NCBI GenBank assembly: GCA_937989875.1
Contig: CALKBO010000019.1
Coordinates: 29,321 to 93,320, forward strand
DNA length: 64,000 nt
Source of the DNA: an uncultured Collinsella sp.
GTDB lineage: Bacteria; Actinomycetota; Coriobacteriia; Coriobacteriales; Coriobacteriaceae
Direction: 5' to 3'
This document shows positions 18,374 to 27,371 of this stretch, piece after piece. The notes beneath the pieces are model-generated. The model did not search any database and was not told where the DNA came from. It saw only the letters and a list, made by a program, of their open reading frames with translations. Position numbers and translations under genes: made by a program. Position 1 is the stretch's first letter, and each line of letters begins with the position of its first letter.

Positions 18374-19228
18374 CTAGAGACCAGGTTCTCCAAGCAGGTT
18401 AACAATGTGATATGCGAGATAACTCTTTTCGGCATCGGTAACGACAACGTTATAGATAGACGACAAGTGAGCGGCTATGGCGTCCGCGCACGAGAATGCA
18501 CACGGATACGCCGTTTCATCGATTCGGAACAGCGCGTCTCCGTTGATTTGCCCGGCCGTAGGATCGAGCGCTCGCTGTGCGAAAAACTGCAGGTGACGAA
18601 CGAAACGTTCGTAAGGCAGCGAGGTGCCATCGAGGGTCGTAGCATAGCGCTCAGAAACAATCGCGAGCACGTCGCGAACAAGCTGGACCGAAACAATCAG
18701 ACGATCGGAGCGTTGCGGCATGGTGGCGTTGACGATATGCAGCGTAATGAAACCCTGCTCTTCTTCGCTCATCTGGATGCCCATATACTCCTTGATAATC
18801 TGCAGCGCACGGCCCGCAAGCGCGTACTCCTTGCGATAGAACTGCTGGATCTCGAGTAGCAACGGATTCTCACAGGGGACGCCCTTGCGCTCGCGCTCCA
18901 AAGCAAGGCTGATATGGTCTGCGAGAGCAATGAGAATCTTATCGTTGATGTCGGCATTGAGCTCTCGACGAAGCATCTGAACGATTTCCTCGGAAATCAC
19001 GAGGTTGACGGTGGGGATGGACTCCAAAAGATGTGCCAAGCGGTCAATCGTACGCGAGTCCTGAGAAGTTCCCTCCTGCAACGCGTAGGTCTTTTCGATC
19101 GACGCCTCGTCGATGGCATCGCCGGCATGACGGCCAAAGCAGAGGCCTCGACCGATGACGATGAGCTCGGAGCCATCGTCCGAAGTGACCATTGCGACGT
19201 TGTTGTTAAAAACTCGCTTGATAACCAC
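18374..19228 (-). CDS. LicT/BglG-type PTS antiterminator
   Basis: A 284-residue protein. The N-terminal RNA-binding (CAT) domain starts VIKRVFNNNVAMV and has GRGLCFGRHAGD. Two PRD domains follow (around residues 70-165 and 175-280) with conserved His residues such as ITLHIVN and LAYHIVN. When PTS phosphorylation permits, such proteins bind a ribonucleic antiterminator hairpin and stop premature termination. The GTG at 19228 aligns with the family N-terminus; two upstream GTG codons add only 2-4 residues. It lies between the EIIA and EIICB genes on one strand, so it probably controls the operon. Confidence 0.85.
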   Translation of the reverse strand: MVIKRVFNNNVAMVTSDDGSELIVIGRGLCFGRHAGDAIDEASIEKTYALQEGTSQDSRTIDRLAHLLESIPTVNLVISEEIVQMLRRELNADINDKILIALADHISLALERERKGVPCENPLLLEIQQFYRKEYALAGRALQIIKEYMGIQMSEEEQGFITLHIVNATMPQRSDRLIVSVQLVRDVLAIVSERYATTLDGTSLPYERFVRHLQFFAQRALDPTAGQINGDALFRIDETAYPCAFSCADAIAAHLSSIYNVVVTDAEKSYLAYHIVNLLGEPGL

Positions 19229-19246
19229 GGTACCCACCACAAGAAT

Positions 19247-19759
19247 TTACTCGGAAAGCCAGACGACAGGCTCTTTAACAGCAACAGGGCCGGAAGCATG
19301 CTCACGAAGAGTCGAGTTCTCCGAACGCTCGCACACGATAACGAAGACCGTGGGATCAAAGCCGGCAGCGCGAACCACGTCGAAATCGACCTCGACGAGG
19401 GGCTGGCCCGCGTCAACGTGATCACCCTGGGCAACAAGCGCATGGAAGCCCTTGCCCTCAAGTTTAACAGTGTCGATTCCGATATGCAGCATCACCTGAG
19501 CAGAGCTGTTATCGGACATGATGCCCAGCGCGTGCTCAGTCGGAAACAGAGCGGCGACGGTACCGGAAACAGGAGCGCACACCGTTCCCTCTTGGGGAAC
19601 CACGGCAACGCCATCGCCCACTGCACGGCTGCTAAAAGCGGGGTCATTGGTTTTTTCTAGATTAACAAGCTCGCCGGAAACGGGAGCGAGGATTTCGAAC
19701 TCGGAAGCCGCAGTCGTCTGCTTATCCGAACCACCCATTAGGCGAGAAAAGAAACCCAT
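19247..19759 (-). CDS. Glucose-type PTS EIIA protein (Crr-like)
   Basis: A 170-residue cytoplasmic EIIA of the glucose family with the full fold: ILAPVSGELVNLE, then APVSGTVAALFPTEHALGI, then VMLHIGIDTVKLEGKGF. The active-site His92 is in HIGIDT and the partner His76 in TEHALG. It should receive phosphate from HPr and pass it to EIIB domains lacking their own EIIA, both EIICB next door and possibly the EIIBC at 3508-4878. Two in-frame upstream ATGs exist; the chosen one gives the usual N-terminus after AAGGGAC. The gene is followed 18 nt later by the antiterminator gene. Confidence 0.9.
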   Translation of the reverse strand: MGFFSRLMGGSDKQTTAASEFEILAPVSGELVNLEKTNDPAFSSRAVGDGVAVVPQEGTVCAPVSGTVAALFPTEHALGIMSDNSSAQVMLHIGIDTVKLEGKGFHALVAQGDHVDAGQPLVEVDFDVVRAAGFDPTVFVIVCERSENSTLREHASGPVAVKEPVVWLSE

Positions 19760-19840
19760 GGTGACATGTCCCTTCATAAATATAGCCCAACCAAAATCAA
19801 TCGAATGCACCCATTGAGACACACCCGTTCTAAGACTTTG

Positions 19841-19872
19841 GTTAGGCCCACGTCCGAGGGGACTCGGTAACC
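19841..19872 (-). promoter_or_regulatory. Candidate antiterminator (RAT-like) hairpin in the EIIA leader
   Basis: On the minus strand, GGTTA-CCGAG-TCCC-CTCGG followed by nine bases and TAACC forms a two-part stem with internal bulge, the general shape of a LicT/BglG target. It lies 25 nt downstream of the promoter -10. The 3' half (GGCCTAACCAAA) can also pair with a segment near 19790 (TTTTGGTTGGGC), giving a possible alternative structure. The match to the consensus RAT is structural rather than sequence-exact. Confidence 0.45.
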
Positions 19873-19896
19873 TTCCGCATTTCTTTTACGGGGGTT

Positions 19897-19924
19897 ATTA
19901 TAGACAAGCCCAAAGCCGGAACAA
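19897..19924 (-). promoter_or_regulatory. Promoter of the EIIA-antiterminator operon
   Basis: On the minus strand a -35 TTGTTC (19919-19924), a 16-bp spacer and a perfect -10 TATAAT (19897-19902) precede a leader of about 130 nt before the EIIA start. Confidence 0.7.
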
Positions 19925-19982
19925 TCATTATGACCGGCGAACGGTATTTTTTCTCCGATAAACGGTATTTAAGCGGCACTTA

Positions 19983-20020
19983 GGGACGTTCCTTTTCTGC
20001 CGGCACTCGGGGACACTCCT
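19983..20020 (+). repeat. Dispersed element with GGGACGTTCC ... GCCGGCAC ... GGGGACACTCC
   Basis: The same modules occur in inverse orientation at 35810-35847 and partly again at 35851-35873. This copy lies in the gap between the EIIA operon leader and the EFR1 gene. Confidence 0.6.
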
Positions 20021-20026
20021 CACTCT

Positions 20027-20089
20027 GGTGCATTGGGGACAGGTTTGTTTGCACCAGGTTGGTGCAGATTAGCCTGGTCCCATTGCACC
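20027..20089 (+). repeat. Nested palindrome, GGGGACAGG / TTTGCACC family
   Basis: Outer arms GGTGCATTGGGGACAGG and CCTGGTCCCATTGCACC, and inner arms TTTGCACCA and TTGGTGCAGA, form a nested 63-bp imperfect palindrome. A second complete member lies at 31187-31233. With the adjacent element it fills most of the 19925-20102 gap. Confidence 0.65.
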
Positions 20090-20102
20090 AATTTCGTATG
20101 CG

Positions 20103-20864
20103 CTAGATAAAGAGCTCGCATTCCTTCCGCACGACGCAAACCTTGCTCAGCATCTGGGAAACAGCGGATAGCTTGTTGGGATCAAGCTTACGAGCGCCTC
20201 GCGGACATACGGCAATGCAGCGCATGCAGGAGATGCACGCCTCGCCAGCTGCTCGTTTGGGGTCACCCTTGTCGATAGCACAAACGGGGCACGCCGCGGC
20301 GCATGCACCGCAGGAGACACAATCCCCTGTTGCCTCGGGTGCCATGCGGTGACCTCCGGCTTGTTTATAAGGACGATTGCCGGGAATAGAGGGCTCGGAT
20401 GTATCCTCGGCCAACAGCTTTTGCTGAATTTGCTGCGCAAACTCTGCGAGCTGCGCCGCATCCTGCGCATCCGGACGACCGGCAGCAAACTGTCGCGCAA
20501 TGGAATGTTCTGCAATGGCCGCAACTGCCGCGATCACCCGGAATCCCGCATGCTTCGCAACGTCCTCCAGCTCTACGAGCGTGTCCTCAAACGCGCGGTT
20601 TCCGTAGACGCACACCAGAACGGCCCGCGCTCCGTTGCCGTGAACCATGCCCAACCGGTCAGCCACCACAGCCGGGATTCTACCGGCATACGCCGGCACA
20701 GAGATTACGGCCACGTCGTCCTCAGTCATCGAGACAGCGCTGAAATCTAGCCCGCTATCGGTCAGATCGACGGTAACGGTATTCTTGTCCAGTGCCCCGG
20801 CCACAAGGCCAGACACCTTCTGCGTTCCACCCGTCGGACTAAACACAATTTCGAATACGCTCAT
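20103..20864 (-). CDS. EFR1-type flavodoxin-ferredoxin protein
   Basis: A 253-residue fusion of an N-terminal flavodoxin-like domain and a C-terminal 2[4Fe-4S] ferredoxin domain. The flavodoxin part starts FEIVFSPTGGTQKVS, a phosphate-binding loop for FMN, and has ISVPAYAGRIP. The ferredoxin part has CVSCGACAAACPVC and CISCMRCIAVCPRG at roughly residues 182-225. EFR1 family proteins are presumed anaerobic electron carriers; their partners are unknown. The ATG follows GGGGGAGGG. The gene is monocistronic. Confidence 0.85.
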   Translation of the reverse strand: MSVFEIVFSPTGGTQKVSGLVAGALDKNTVTVDLTDSGLDFSAVSMTEDDVAVISVPAYAGRIPAVVADRLGMVHGNGARAVLVCVYGNRAFEDTLVELEDVAKHAGFRVIAAVAAIAEHSIARQFAAGRPDAQDAAQLAEFAQQIQQKLLAEDTSEPSIPGNRPYKQAGGHRMAPEATGDCVSCGACAAACPVCAIDKGDPKRAAGEACISCMRCIAVCPRGARKLDPNKLSAVSQMLSKVCVVRKECELFI

Positions 20865-21076
20865 CGAGACACCCTCCCCCTACGTCTGGCAACGCGTCAA
20901 GCCGTTTTCACATCCAGCCAGAGTATACGGCACGTGGGATCCCCATTTTGGTGCATCAAGCACCCCAATGCACCAACCCTACGCTGTCTGCCTCTTCGTT
21001 TTGTATAAATTACGGTACAGATTGTATATATTTACGGGATACCGCCGTGTTCTCCCGAGGTACCCCATCCTGGCCC

Positions 21077-21102
21077 GTGCAAAAAACGGAGTATTCTGCA
21101 AC
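21077..21102 (+). repeat. Repeat arm, GTGCAnnnAAACGGAGTATTCTGCA type (forward)
   Basis: Forward arm of an inverted pair. It shares GGAGTATTCTGCA and the leading GTGCA with the reverse arm at 21285-21309. Confidence 0.6.
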
Positions 21103-21284
21103 GTGACCGCGCCAGCAATACCCCGAGCGGGCAAACCTTTAGGGCGCTGCGTCATTTTGGGTTCCGACATGGCGAGAATGACGCGCCCCTGCTCCGGAAA
21201 ACGACGAAATCTGACTCAGAACGCTCGCTAGGGATATCCGAAAGCCACCGTTGGCGACGTCAAATCATATGCAGACAACTCGAA

Positions 21285-21309
21285 CTGCAGAATACTCCAA
21301 AAAATGCAC
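21285..21309 (-). repeat. Repeat arm, GTGCAnnnTTTGGAGTATTCTGCA type (reverse)
   Basis: Reverse arm of the pair with 21077-21102, about 182 bp away. The conserved 13-mer GGAGTATTCTGCA and the flanking GTGCA are shared. Confidence 0.6.
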
Positions 21310-21418
21310 GGCGCACCCCATGGGACCCATTGTCGCATGGTAGGAAACAGGCCCACGGCATCCTCTAGACGCATTCCCGAGGAAATCACATTTGAACTAG
21401 CGATCGGATACGGCAAAC

Positions 21419-21453
21419 AAAAAGGGCCCCGAGCGTAGTTGCTCGGGGCCCTT
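21419..21453 (-). terminator. Terminator of the DEAD-box helicase gene
   Basis: A perfect 13-bp stem (AAGGGCCCCGAGC and complement, 6-nt loop) followed by TTTTTG on the minus strand, about 35 nt past the helicase stop. Confidence 0.85.
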
Positions 21454-21485
21454 GGTTCACCTCGCTCTAGCGGGCGATGCGTGTG

Positions 21486-23735
21486 TTATTTGCGCTTGCC
21501 GCCGCCGTCACCGGGACGACGGGAGCTGCCGCCACGCTTGCCACCACGACTATTGCCATAGCTGCCACGGTTATCGCGACCGCCGGCACGGCCGCCACGG
21601 GAGCCGGCCTGGTTGCCGCCACGCCCGCCACGATAGCCGCCACGACGCTCCTCGCGGGTATCGTCGTAGTTGCGCCAGTCATCGCGACGATCGCGGCTGG
21701 CACGCGGGTCACGACGATCGCGCGACTCATTCGAACGACCAGCGCCGCCGCGGCCGCCATTGCCGCGAGCGCCCTCGCGACGCTCGCCGCCGCGGCTAAC
21801 GCGCTCTTCAAAGCGCTTGCCGCCACGGGACTCACCGCCACGAGCACCTCGCTCACCGCGACCCTCGCCGCCGCGACGCTCATCACGGCCACCGCGCTCG
21901 TCATCACGACCGGAACGACGGCGGTCGCCCGAACCGCGCTTGCCACCGCGCGAACCGCGGCCCTCGTCCTCGCGCTCGACACGACGACGGCCGCCACGGT
22001 CCTCGTCCTCACGACGACGGCGGTGTGCCTCGCCCTGGAACTGCTTGGCACGACGCTCGGCACGGTTGCCGCGCGCAGGCTGCTCAGCGGCACCAGCACC
22101 AGCGCGCTCCTCGGCAGCCACCTCGCGAGCCACGCTCTCCACGGCCTCGTCCACGCGAGCCTGAACGCCCTCGCGCACGCGGGTCTTGCCGCCGCGCTTA
22201 GGACGGCTCGGGCGCTCGCCGTCGCCGCGACGCTCGTCGCGACCGCGGTTGGAACGACCGGCCACATCGCCGTAGTCATCGCCGTTGCGCTTGCCGTCGC
22301 GACGTGCCTGCTCAAGCTTCTTCTTGCTCTTGGACTTGCCGCGCTTGGTCTTCTTCTTCACCTTAAAGGCGGCAGGATCGCGCTCGGGGTCAACGGCGGG
22401 CGGGTTGGGGCCCACGTGCAGGTCGCCGGCTTCGTAAATATCGGCCGTCTTGTCCATGAGCTTCTCGATCTCGTAGAACTCGTCCACGTCCTGCTCAGTC
22501 ACAAACGTGATGGCCCAGCCCAGCTCGCCGGCGCGGCCCGTACGGCCAATACGGTGGATGTAGTCGGTCGGCTCGGCCGGCACGTCAAAGTTCACGACGT
22601 AACGCACGTCGCTGATGTCGATGCCGCGGGCGAGCACGTCGGTTGCCACCAACACGTCGACGGTACCGTCGCGGAAGGCCGAAAGGGCACGCTCGCGCTG
22701 GGCCTGGCTGCGGTTGCCGTGAATCGCGGCGGCCTTGATGCCCTTGCGCTCCAGACGACGGCAGCAGCTGTCGGCGCGGTGCTTGGTGCGCATAAAGACG
22801 ATAGTGCGCTCCGGGCCCTCCTTTTTGAGGAACTCGGGCAGCAGGTTGTTCTTGGCCTCGATGGACACCGGGAACACAAACTGGTCGACGGTGTCGGCGG
22901 TCGACGTGGCGGGCGCGATCTCCACGCGTGCCGGGTCGCTCACCAGGTCGGTGATCTCGCCCACGGCCTCCTCGTCGAGCGTCGCCGAGAACAGCAGCGT
23001 CTGGCGCTCGGCCGGCGTCTCGCGCACAATGCGGCGGACGGCAGGCAAAAAGCCCATGTCGAGCATACGGTCGGCCTCGTCGAGCACCAGCACCTTGACC
23101 TCGTCCAGATGGCAGGCACCCTGCTCGATCAGATCGACCAGACGGCCCGGCGTTGCGACCAGGATGTCGCAGCCGTACTTGAGGGCAGCGGTTTGCGGCT
23201 TGTAGCTCACGCCGCCCACGACGGTCACGGCAACGTGGCCCGTGACGTCGGCGATCTTGCTCGCGACCTCGTCGATCTGCTGGGCAAGCTCGCGCGTGGG
23301 GGTGATGACGAGCATCACGGGGCCGCGGCCGTTGCCCTCGGGCTTTTTAACACCGCGACGGCGGTTGCGGCCGCCGCGCTCGCGCACGGGTTTGGGAGGA
23401 GCGATGTGCTCCAGATTGTTCATGGTCGGCAGCAAAAAGGCAGCCGTCTTGCCGGTGCCGGTCTGAGCGGCGGCAAGCAGGTCACGGCCCTCGAGCACTA
23501 CGGGGATCGAGCCGGCCTGCACGGGCGTGGGCGCCGTGTAGCCCAGGTTCTCGATAGCACGAAGCATCTCGTCAGAGAGGCCCAGCTCGTCAAAGGCGGG
23601 CAGGCTCTCGGTAGCGGACTCGACGGCCTGGGCGGCATTGGCCTCATCGGCGGCATCGAAGGCAGCCTGGGTCATGGCCTCGCGGGTCTCGTCCAGAATC
23701 TCGGCGTCCGTGACGTCGGATACAGAATTACGCAT
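21486..23735 (-). CDS. DEAD-box ATP-dependent RNA helicase with RGG-rich tail
   Basis: A 749-residue helicase. The Q-motif region precedes Walker A AQTGTGKT. VLDEADRMLDMGF is motif II (DEAD), SATL is motif III, and VATDVLARGIDI plus HRIGRTGRAG are motifs V and VI. The core ends near residue 430. The last 300 or so residues are Lys-rich and then Arg/Gly-rich with many RGG and DRR repeats, probably disordered and RNA-binding. It is related to DeaD/CsdA and RhlE proteins that remodel structured RNA in ribosome assembly or the cold. The ATG at 23735 follows AAGGAA; a longer in-frame start is less likely. Confidence 0.9.
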   Translation of the reverse strand: MRNSVSDVTDAEILDETREAMTQAAFDAADEANAAQAVESATESLPAFDELGLSDEMLRAIENLGYTAPTPVQAGSIPVVLEGRDLLAAAQTGTGKTAAFLLPTMNNLEHIAPPKPVRERGGRNRRRGVKKPEGNGRGPVMLVITPTRELAQQIDEVASKIADVTGHVAVTVVGGVSYKPQTAALKYGCDILVATPGRLVDLIEQGACHLDEVKVLVLDEADRMLDMGFLPAVRRIVRETPAERQTLLFSATLDEEAVGEITDLVSDPARVEIAPATSTADTVDQFVFPVSIEAKNNLLPEFLKKEGPERTIVFMRTKHRADSCCRRLERKGIKAAAIHGNRSQAQRERALSAFRDGTVDVLVATDVLARGIDISDVRYVVNFDVPAEPTDYIHRIGRTGRAGELGWAITFVTEQDVDEFYEIEKLMDKTADIYEAGDLHVGPNPPAVDPERDPAAFKVKKKTKRGKSKSKKKLEQARRDGKRNGDDYGDVAGRSNRGRDERRGDGERPSRPKRGGKTRVREGVQARVDEAVESVAREVAAEERAGAGAAEQPARGNRAERRAKQFQGEAHRRRREDEDRGGRRRVEREDEGRGSRGGKRGSGDRRRSGRDDERGGRDERRGGEGRGERGARGGESRGGKRFEERVSRGGERREGARGNGGRGGAGRSNESRDRRDPRASRDRRDDWRNYDDTREERRGGYRGGRGGNQAGSRGGRAGGRDNRGSYGNSRGGKRGGSSRRPGDGGGKRK

Positions 23736-24006
23736 ATGTTGTTGTTCCTTATCTGCACGCGCAATGGGCACGGCATGCGGCCGCGCGGGCGTGCTTGGTA
23801 GTGCGCTAATACATACAAAAACAGGTGCGCACAGAGAGGACGTTGCTCAGCACGCTGGCGATCGCTTTGGCAGCCCTATCACGCGCCGTCCAGACGCAGC
23901 AGCTCTAAGCGATGGAGCAGATTCGCCGCCGGTTAGTATACCCGTGCTTCGCATGCCCCCACGTAAACCACAGATGACGAGGCGGACGAGGTGGGCCCGG
24001 CTGATT

Positions 24007-24144
24007 GTCTCAATCTGTAACATCTACAGGGCGAATCTTCCTCTACGTGTTACAGATCGAGACAAACGGTCGACACGGTTCACAAGCGTCTCAATCTGTA
24101 ACAATTACCGAGTAAAATCGGTCCTAATTGTTATAGATCAAGAC
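24007..24144. repeat. Dyad-repeat array A: two 57-bp units
   Basis: Units at 24007-24063 and 24088-24144. Each has a 15-bp arm of consensus RTCTYRATCTGTAAC, exactly 27 nt, and the inverted arm GTTACAGATYRAGAY. The second unit has one arm change (GTTATAG). Unit starts are 81 bp apart. The array lies between the divergent helicase and FHA genes. The rest of 23736-24323 holds only a candidate -10 TATAAT at 24211-24216 for the FHA gene. Confidence 0.9.
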
Positions 24145-24323
24145 AGAGGGGGATTTCCGTCCAGTCCAAACCAAATCTCTCGGTCTTCCTGCAATTTCGA
24201 ACATGTGGCCTATAATGTTGCTTTGGTTACGCTATATATTGCGCAGCCATTTAATACGTCGCCCACCGGGGGCCATTAATTCCTATCGCCATATTGGCTA
24301 GGAAGCAATCAAAGGAGGTATCC

Positions 24324-25286
24324 GTGGCAGCAGAGACGCCTTGCTCGGTCCTCTATAACGATATTCGCTCGTTCGGCGGTCTTAAACATCTCGAGATCGC
24401 CCGAATGCTCATCAATGGAAACTCTTATCTCGGCAGTACCCTGCTCGAGAAATGCTCTTCCAACCGCTCGTATCTCACCCGTTACATCGTCCATCGCAAG
24501 CCTGACCAGTGCGCGCCCTCCATCTACAGCGACTTTACCGTCACCACGCTCAACCTTTCCTCGGCAATCTGCAGCAAGCTCGGCGGCGGCGAGTCCGCCT
24601 ATCGGGCAATCGCCGAGCACTATCGCGGTCCGGCCGCCAACGAAATGATGTCGGCTCTCACCAGCTACAAGCTGGACAGCCGCCTATATGCAAATGCCCT
24701 CAATCGCATCGACAACTTTGACGGCAATGCCGTGCGCGAGAAAAGCACGCTTTACCTTATGCTCTTTGTGGCAACGGGGGCGCTCGCCGATCCCGTTCAG
24801 GGCGTGGCCACCGTCGAGCGCTTTTGCGACAGCAAGACGGGCGAGCACTTTGGCACCACCGAAACTACCGTCGGACGTGGCTTTATGAGCAGCCTGGAGC
24901 AGCCGCGCACCGTCGCCCCCAACCTCGGTCTGCTCAGAACCCATGCCGACAACTGCGCCGACATGCAAATCCATCCCCTCACACGCGATCCGCACGGCAC
25001 CGTGATTGGTTCTCTGCCCAAAACCTCGCCCAGCATCACCGATGTGGGCGCCGACGCATCGCGCGAGCATCTTCGTATTTGGCTCGAGGGTGAGCACTGG
25101 TACGCCCAGGGCCTTGGATCGACCAACGGCACGGTGCTCGAATCGGGCGCGCGCGACGGCGATATTGTGATTGAGCCGCCGCGCGACCAACGCGAGCCCG
25201 GCAAGATCTATCCCCCCGTGGAAATCGCCAACAGCGACAGACTTCATTTGGGTCTCTATACGACATTCCTTGTCATTGTGGACTAG
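24324..25286 (+). CDS. FHA-domain protein with an unrecognised N-terminal region
   Basis: A 320-residue soluble protein. The C-terminal 80 residues (about 240-318) are an FHA domain with the conserved SREH and GSTNGT motifs that bind phosphothreonine, preceded by a GxVIGS-like start. The N-terminal 230 residues are mostly helical in appearance and I do not recognise them. The GTG start has a near-perfect AAAGGAGG 5 nt upstream. The next gene is a Ser/Thr kinase on the same strand, so the FHA domain probably reads phosphorylation by that kinase. A two-unit repeat array lies upstream. Confidence 0.8.
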   Translation: MAAETPCSVLYNDIRSFGGLKHLEIARMLINGNSYLGSTLLEKCSSNRSYLTRYIVHRKPDQCAPSIYSDFTVTTLNLSSAICSKLGGGESAYRAIAEHYRGPAANEMMSALTSYKLDSRLYANALNRIDNFDGNAVREKSTLYLMLFVATGALADPVQGVATVERFCDSKTGEHFGTTETTVGRGFMSSLEQPRTVAPNLGLLRTHADNCADMQIHPLTRDPHGTVIGSLPKTSPSITDVGADASREHLRIWLEGEHWYAQGLGSTNGTVLESGARDGDIVIEPPRDQREPGKIYPPVEIANSDRLHLGLYTTFLVIVD

Positions 25287-25457
25287 CGCGGACGGCGATC
25301 GGAAGACGGTCGCCGTCCGTCTTTCGTCTTCTACCTTCTGCGTCGTAAACGACAATACTCAGCGGTATGCGTGGGCAGTGCGGCTATCATGGTACTTTAC
25401 CGATATCCGCACTGCTCACGTATACGCGCGGCAACCCATGCCAGACAAAGGAACGCC

Positions 25458-27371
25458 ATGGATACTACCGATAGCGCCTATGGCGACAAACTCATCCGTC
25501 TTGACACGTTCGACACCGCCGTGGCGGTCGACCCCAGCGCCGAGGACGACGCCAAGCGTCGGTTTATGACGCTTATTCTCCAGACGGCCCACCGCAACAA
25601 CGGCAACATCGGACACGTGCTGCGCGCGACCAACACGAGCGGCGAGGTCTTTGCCGTCAAGCTACTCAAGGACAACGCCATCCTTTCCGGCCAAGCCCCC
25701 GACCGCTCCGCCGAGCAATCGGCAGCGCACCTGGCCAGCACCGCCGCGCTGTTCGAGGAGTACCGTCATCTGTGTACCGTCTCGCACCTGCGCGGATTTC
25801 CGCGCGTCTATGGCTACGGATTGTGCGAGGATGACCCTCTCATCCTCATGGAGTGGGTCGAGGGCACCTCGCTCAAGCAGGCGCTGCCCCTGCTTCCGCA
25901 CGACGCCTCGGGCGGGCTGACCACCCAGATGGTCGCCGCCGTCGGAAACGCCGTGCTTCGTGCGCTCTTGATGACCCAAGGCCTCGTGAATCCGGTCATC
26001 CATCGCGACCTGTCGCCTGCCAATATCATGTTCCTCACCACTAGCCGAACGCTCGAGCAGCAGATTGCTGATTGTTCCTTTGACCCCTGCCTCATCGACA
26101 TGGGCTCCGCGACCATGGCTCTCGGCGACGACACGATCACCCGGCGCGCCGACATCTGGCGTTTTGCCACGCCCGCATACGCCGCGCCCGAGATGCTCAC
26201 GCAGGATATCGAAGGCATCGCGGCCCTTCGCCGTTCGCCGGCAATCGACGTCTATGCGCTTTCGAGCATTCTGTACCAGCTCTACAGCGGTCGCAAACCG
26301 TTTGACTTTGAGTCGACGGACGCCGCTGCAACCGGCTCGTTCTATCTCGTAAAGACCAAGACCAAGCCGGCACCGCTCGAGCCGCGCTGCGAGGGCGATG
26401 AGGCGCTCGTCCAGATCATCATGAAGGGTCTCTCAGTCGAGCAGTGCGATCGTCCCACCGAGCAGCAGATGCTCGAGGTGCTCTCGGCATACCTCACCGA
26501 CGCCGAATCCGAAGGCCGCGAAGGTGCAGGAGACGAGGCCGCAATTGATATCGATTCTGGCACGCACCTTAAGGTCGACGTCGCCGGCGAGCGCGCACGA
26601 GAGATCCTGAATCAGGCCCGCCACGATGCCATGACCCGCCGCCGCTTTATTATCGGCGGCGCTATCGCAGCCGTTGCGGGGCTCAGCGTTATCGGGGCGG
26701 CAACCCATGGCTTTGGCATCCCCGACTACCTTGACGGCATCCGCGGTTCACTTGACGACTACACCTGGGATCAGCTGCAGGAGATTTCGCTCAAGATTAA
26801 GGCCGCCGAGACCCGTAGCGAGGCACGCGAGATTGCCAAGCGCTATCACCTGCTCGATGACAACGGGCATATCCCCTATCCATGCACCAAGCGCGTCACG
26901 CTCACCAACGGGCTGCAGGTTGGCGCGCAGCTTGTGGGTATCCGCCACGACGAGCTTCTAGACGGTACGGGCAAGGCCGGGCTGACGTTTATGTTCGACG
27001 CGGGTATTGCCGAGCGCAACGCTGCAGCTGAACCGCCGAGCGCCGGCTGGGCAGATTGCGAGCTGCGGGAATGGCTCAACGGCGACGGCCTTAAGCTGCT
27101 ACCCAACGAGTTGCGCGCGCTCATTAAAGGGGTCAAGAAGGTCTCGAACAATGTGGGCGCCGCCAACAGTGCATCGTGTCTGAGCGAGTTGCCCGCAACC
27201 CTTTGGCTGCCCGCCATGGTCGAGCTGTGCGATACGCAACCGCCCGATTCGTTTGCCAAGGACTATCACTACCTGGCAGACATCTACAACGGCGAGGGCA
27301 AGGAGTATCAGCTCTTCCGCGAGCTCAAGGTGAGCCCGTATTCCACGAACGAGACGATGGTCCGCCAGTGA
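25458..27371 (+). CDS. Membrane-anchored Ser/Thr protein kinase, 3' end frameshifted
   Basis: A 637-residue protein in the current frame. The Hanks-type kinase domain (residues about 50-320) has Lys in VFAVKLL, hinge LMEWVEG, catalytic loop HRDLSPAN, metal-binding DMG in LIDMGSA and APE in AYAAPEM. One membrane segment (GGAIAAVAGLSVIGA) lies near residue 400. An extracellular DUF6273-like domain starts near residue 480 (W..CELREWLNGDGL). The frame ends abruptly inside that domain; the missing end continues at 27368-27541 in another frame. The ATG follows AAAGGAACGCC. It probably signals with the FHA protein upstream. Confidence 0.85.
   Translation: MDTTDSAYGDKLIRLDTFDTAVAVDPSAEDDAKRRFMTLILQTAHRNNGNIGHVLRATNTSGEVFAVKLLKDNAILSGQAPDRSAEQSAAHLASTAALFEEYRHLCTVSHLRGFPRVYGYGLCEDDPLILMEWVEGTSLKQALPLLPHDASGGLTTQMVAAVGNAVLRALLMTQGLVNPVIHRDLSPANIMFLTTSRTLEQQIADCSFDPCLIDMGSATMALGDDTITRRADIWRFATPAYAAPEMLTQDIEGIAALRRSPAIDVYALSSILYQLYSGRKPFDFESTDAAATGSFYLVKTKTKPAPLEPRCEGDEALVQIIMKGLSVEQCDRPTEQQMLEVLSAYLTDAESEGREGAGDEAAIDIDSGTHLKVDVAGERAREILNQARHDAMTRRRFIIGGAIAAVAGLSVIGAATHGFGIPDYLDGIRGSLDDYTWDQLQEISLKIKAAETRSEAREIAKRYHLLDDNGHIPYPCTKRVTLTNGLQVGAQLVGIRHDELLDGTGKAGLTFMFDAGIAERNAAAEPPSAGWADCELREWLNGDGLKLLPNELRALIKGVKKVSNNVGAANSASCLSELPATLWLPAMVELCDTQPPDSFAKDYHYLADIYNGEGKEYQLFRELKVSPYSTNETMVRQ

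Larger units (their letters stand above)
20865..21418. other. Intergenic region with an inverted repeat pair; no gene recognised
   Basis: About 550 bp between the EFR1 start and the helicase terminator. It holds an AT-rich patch near 21000-21050 and the inverted repeat pair described separately. Short open frames exist on both strands but lack ribosome sites, similarity and codon bias, so I do not call them. Confidence 0.5.

Noticed and set aside
21477..23801. Long plus-strand open frame opposite the DEAD-box helicase
   Set aside because: Its Ala/Thr-rich repetitive sequence is the complement of Arg/Gly codons in the helicase tail.
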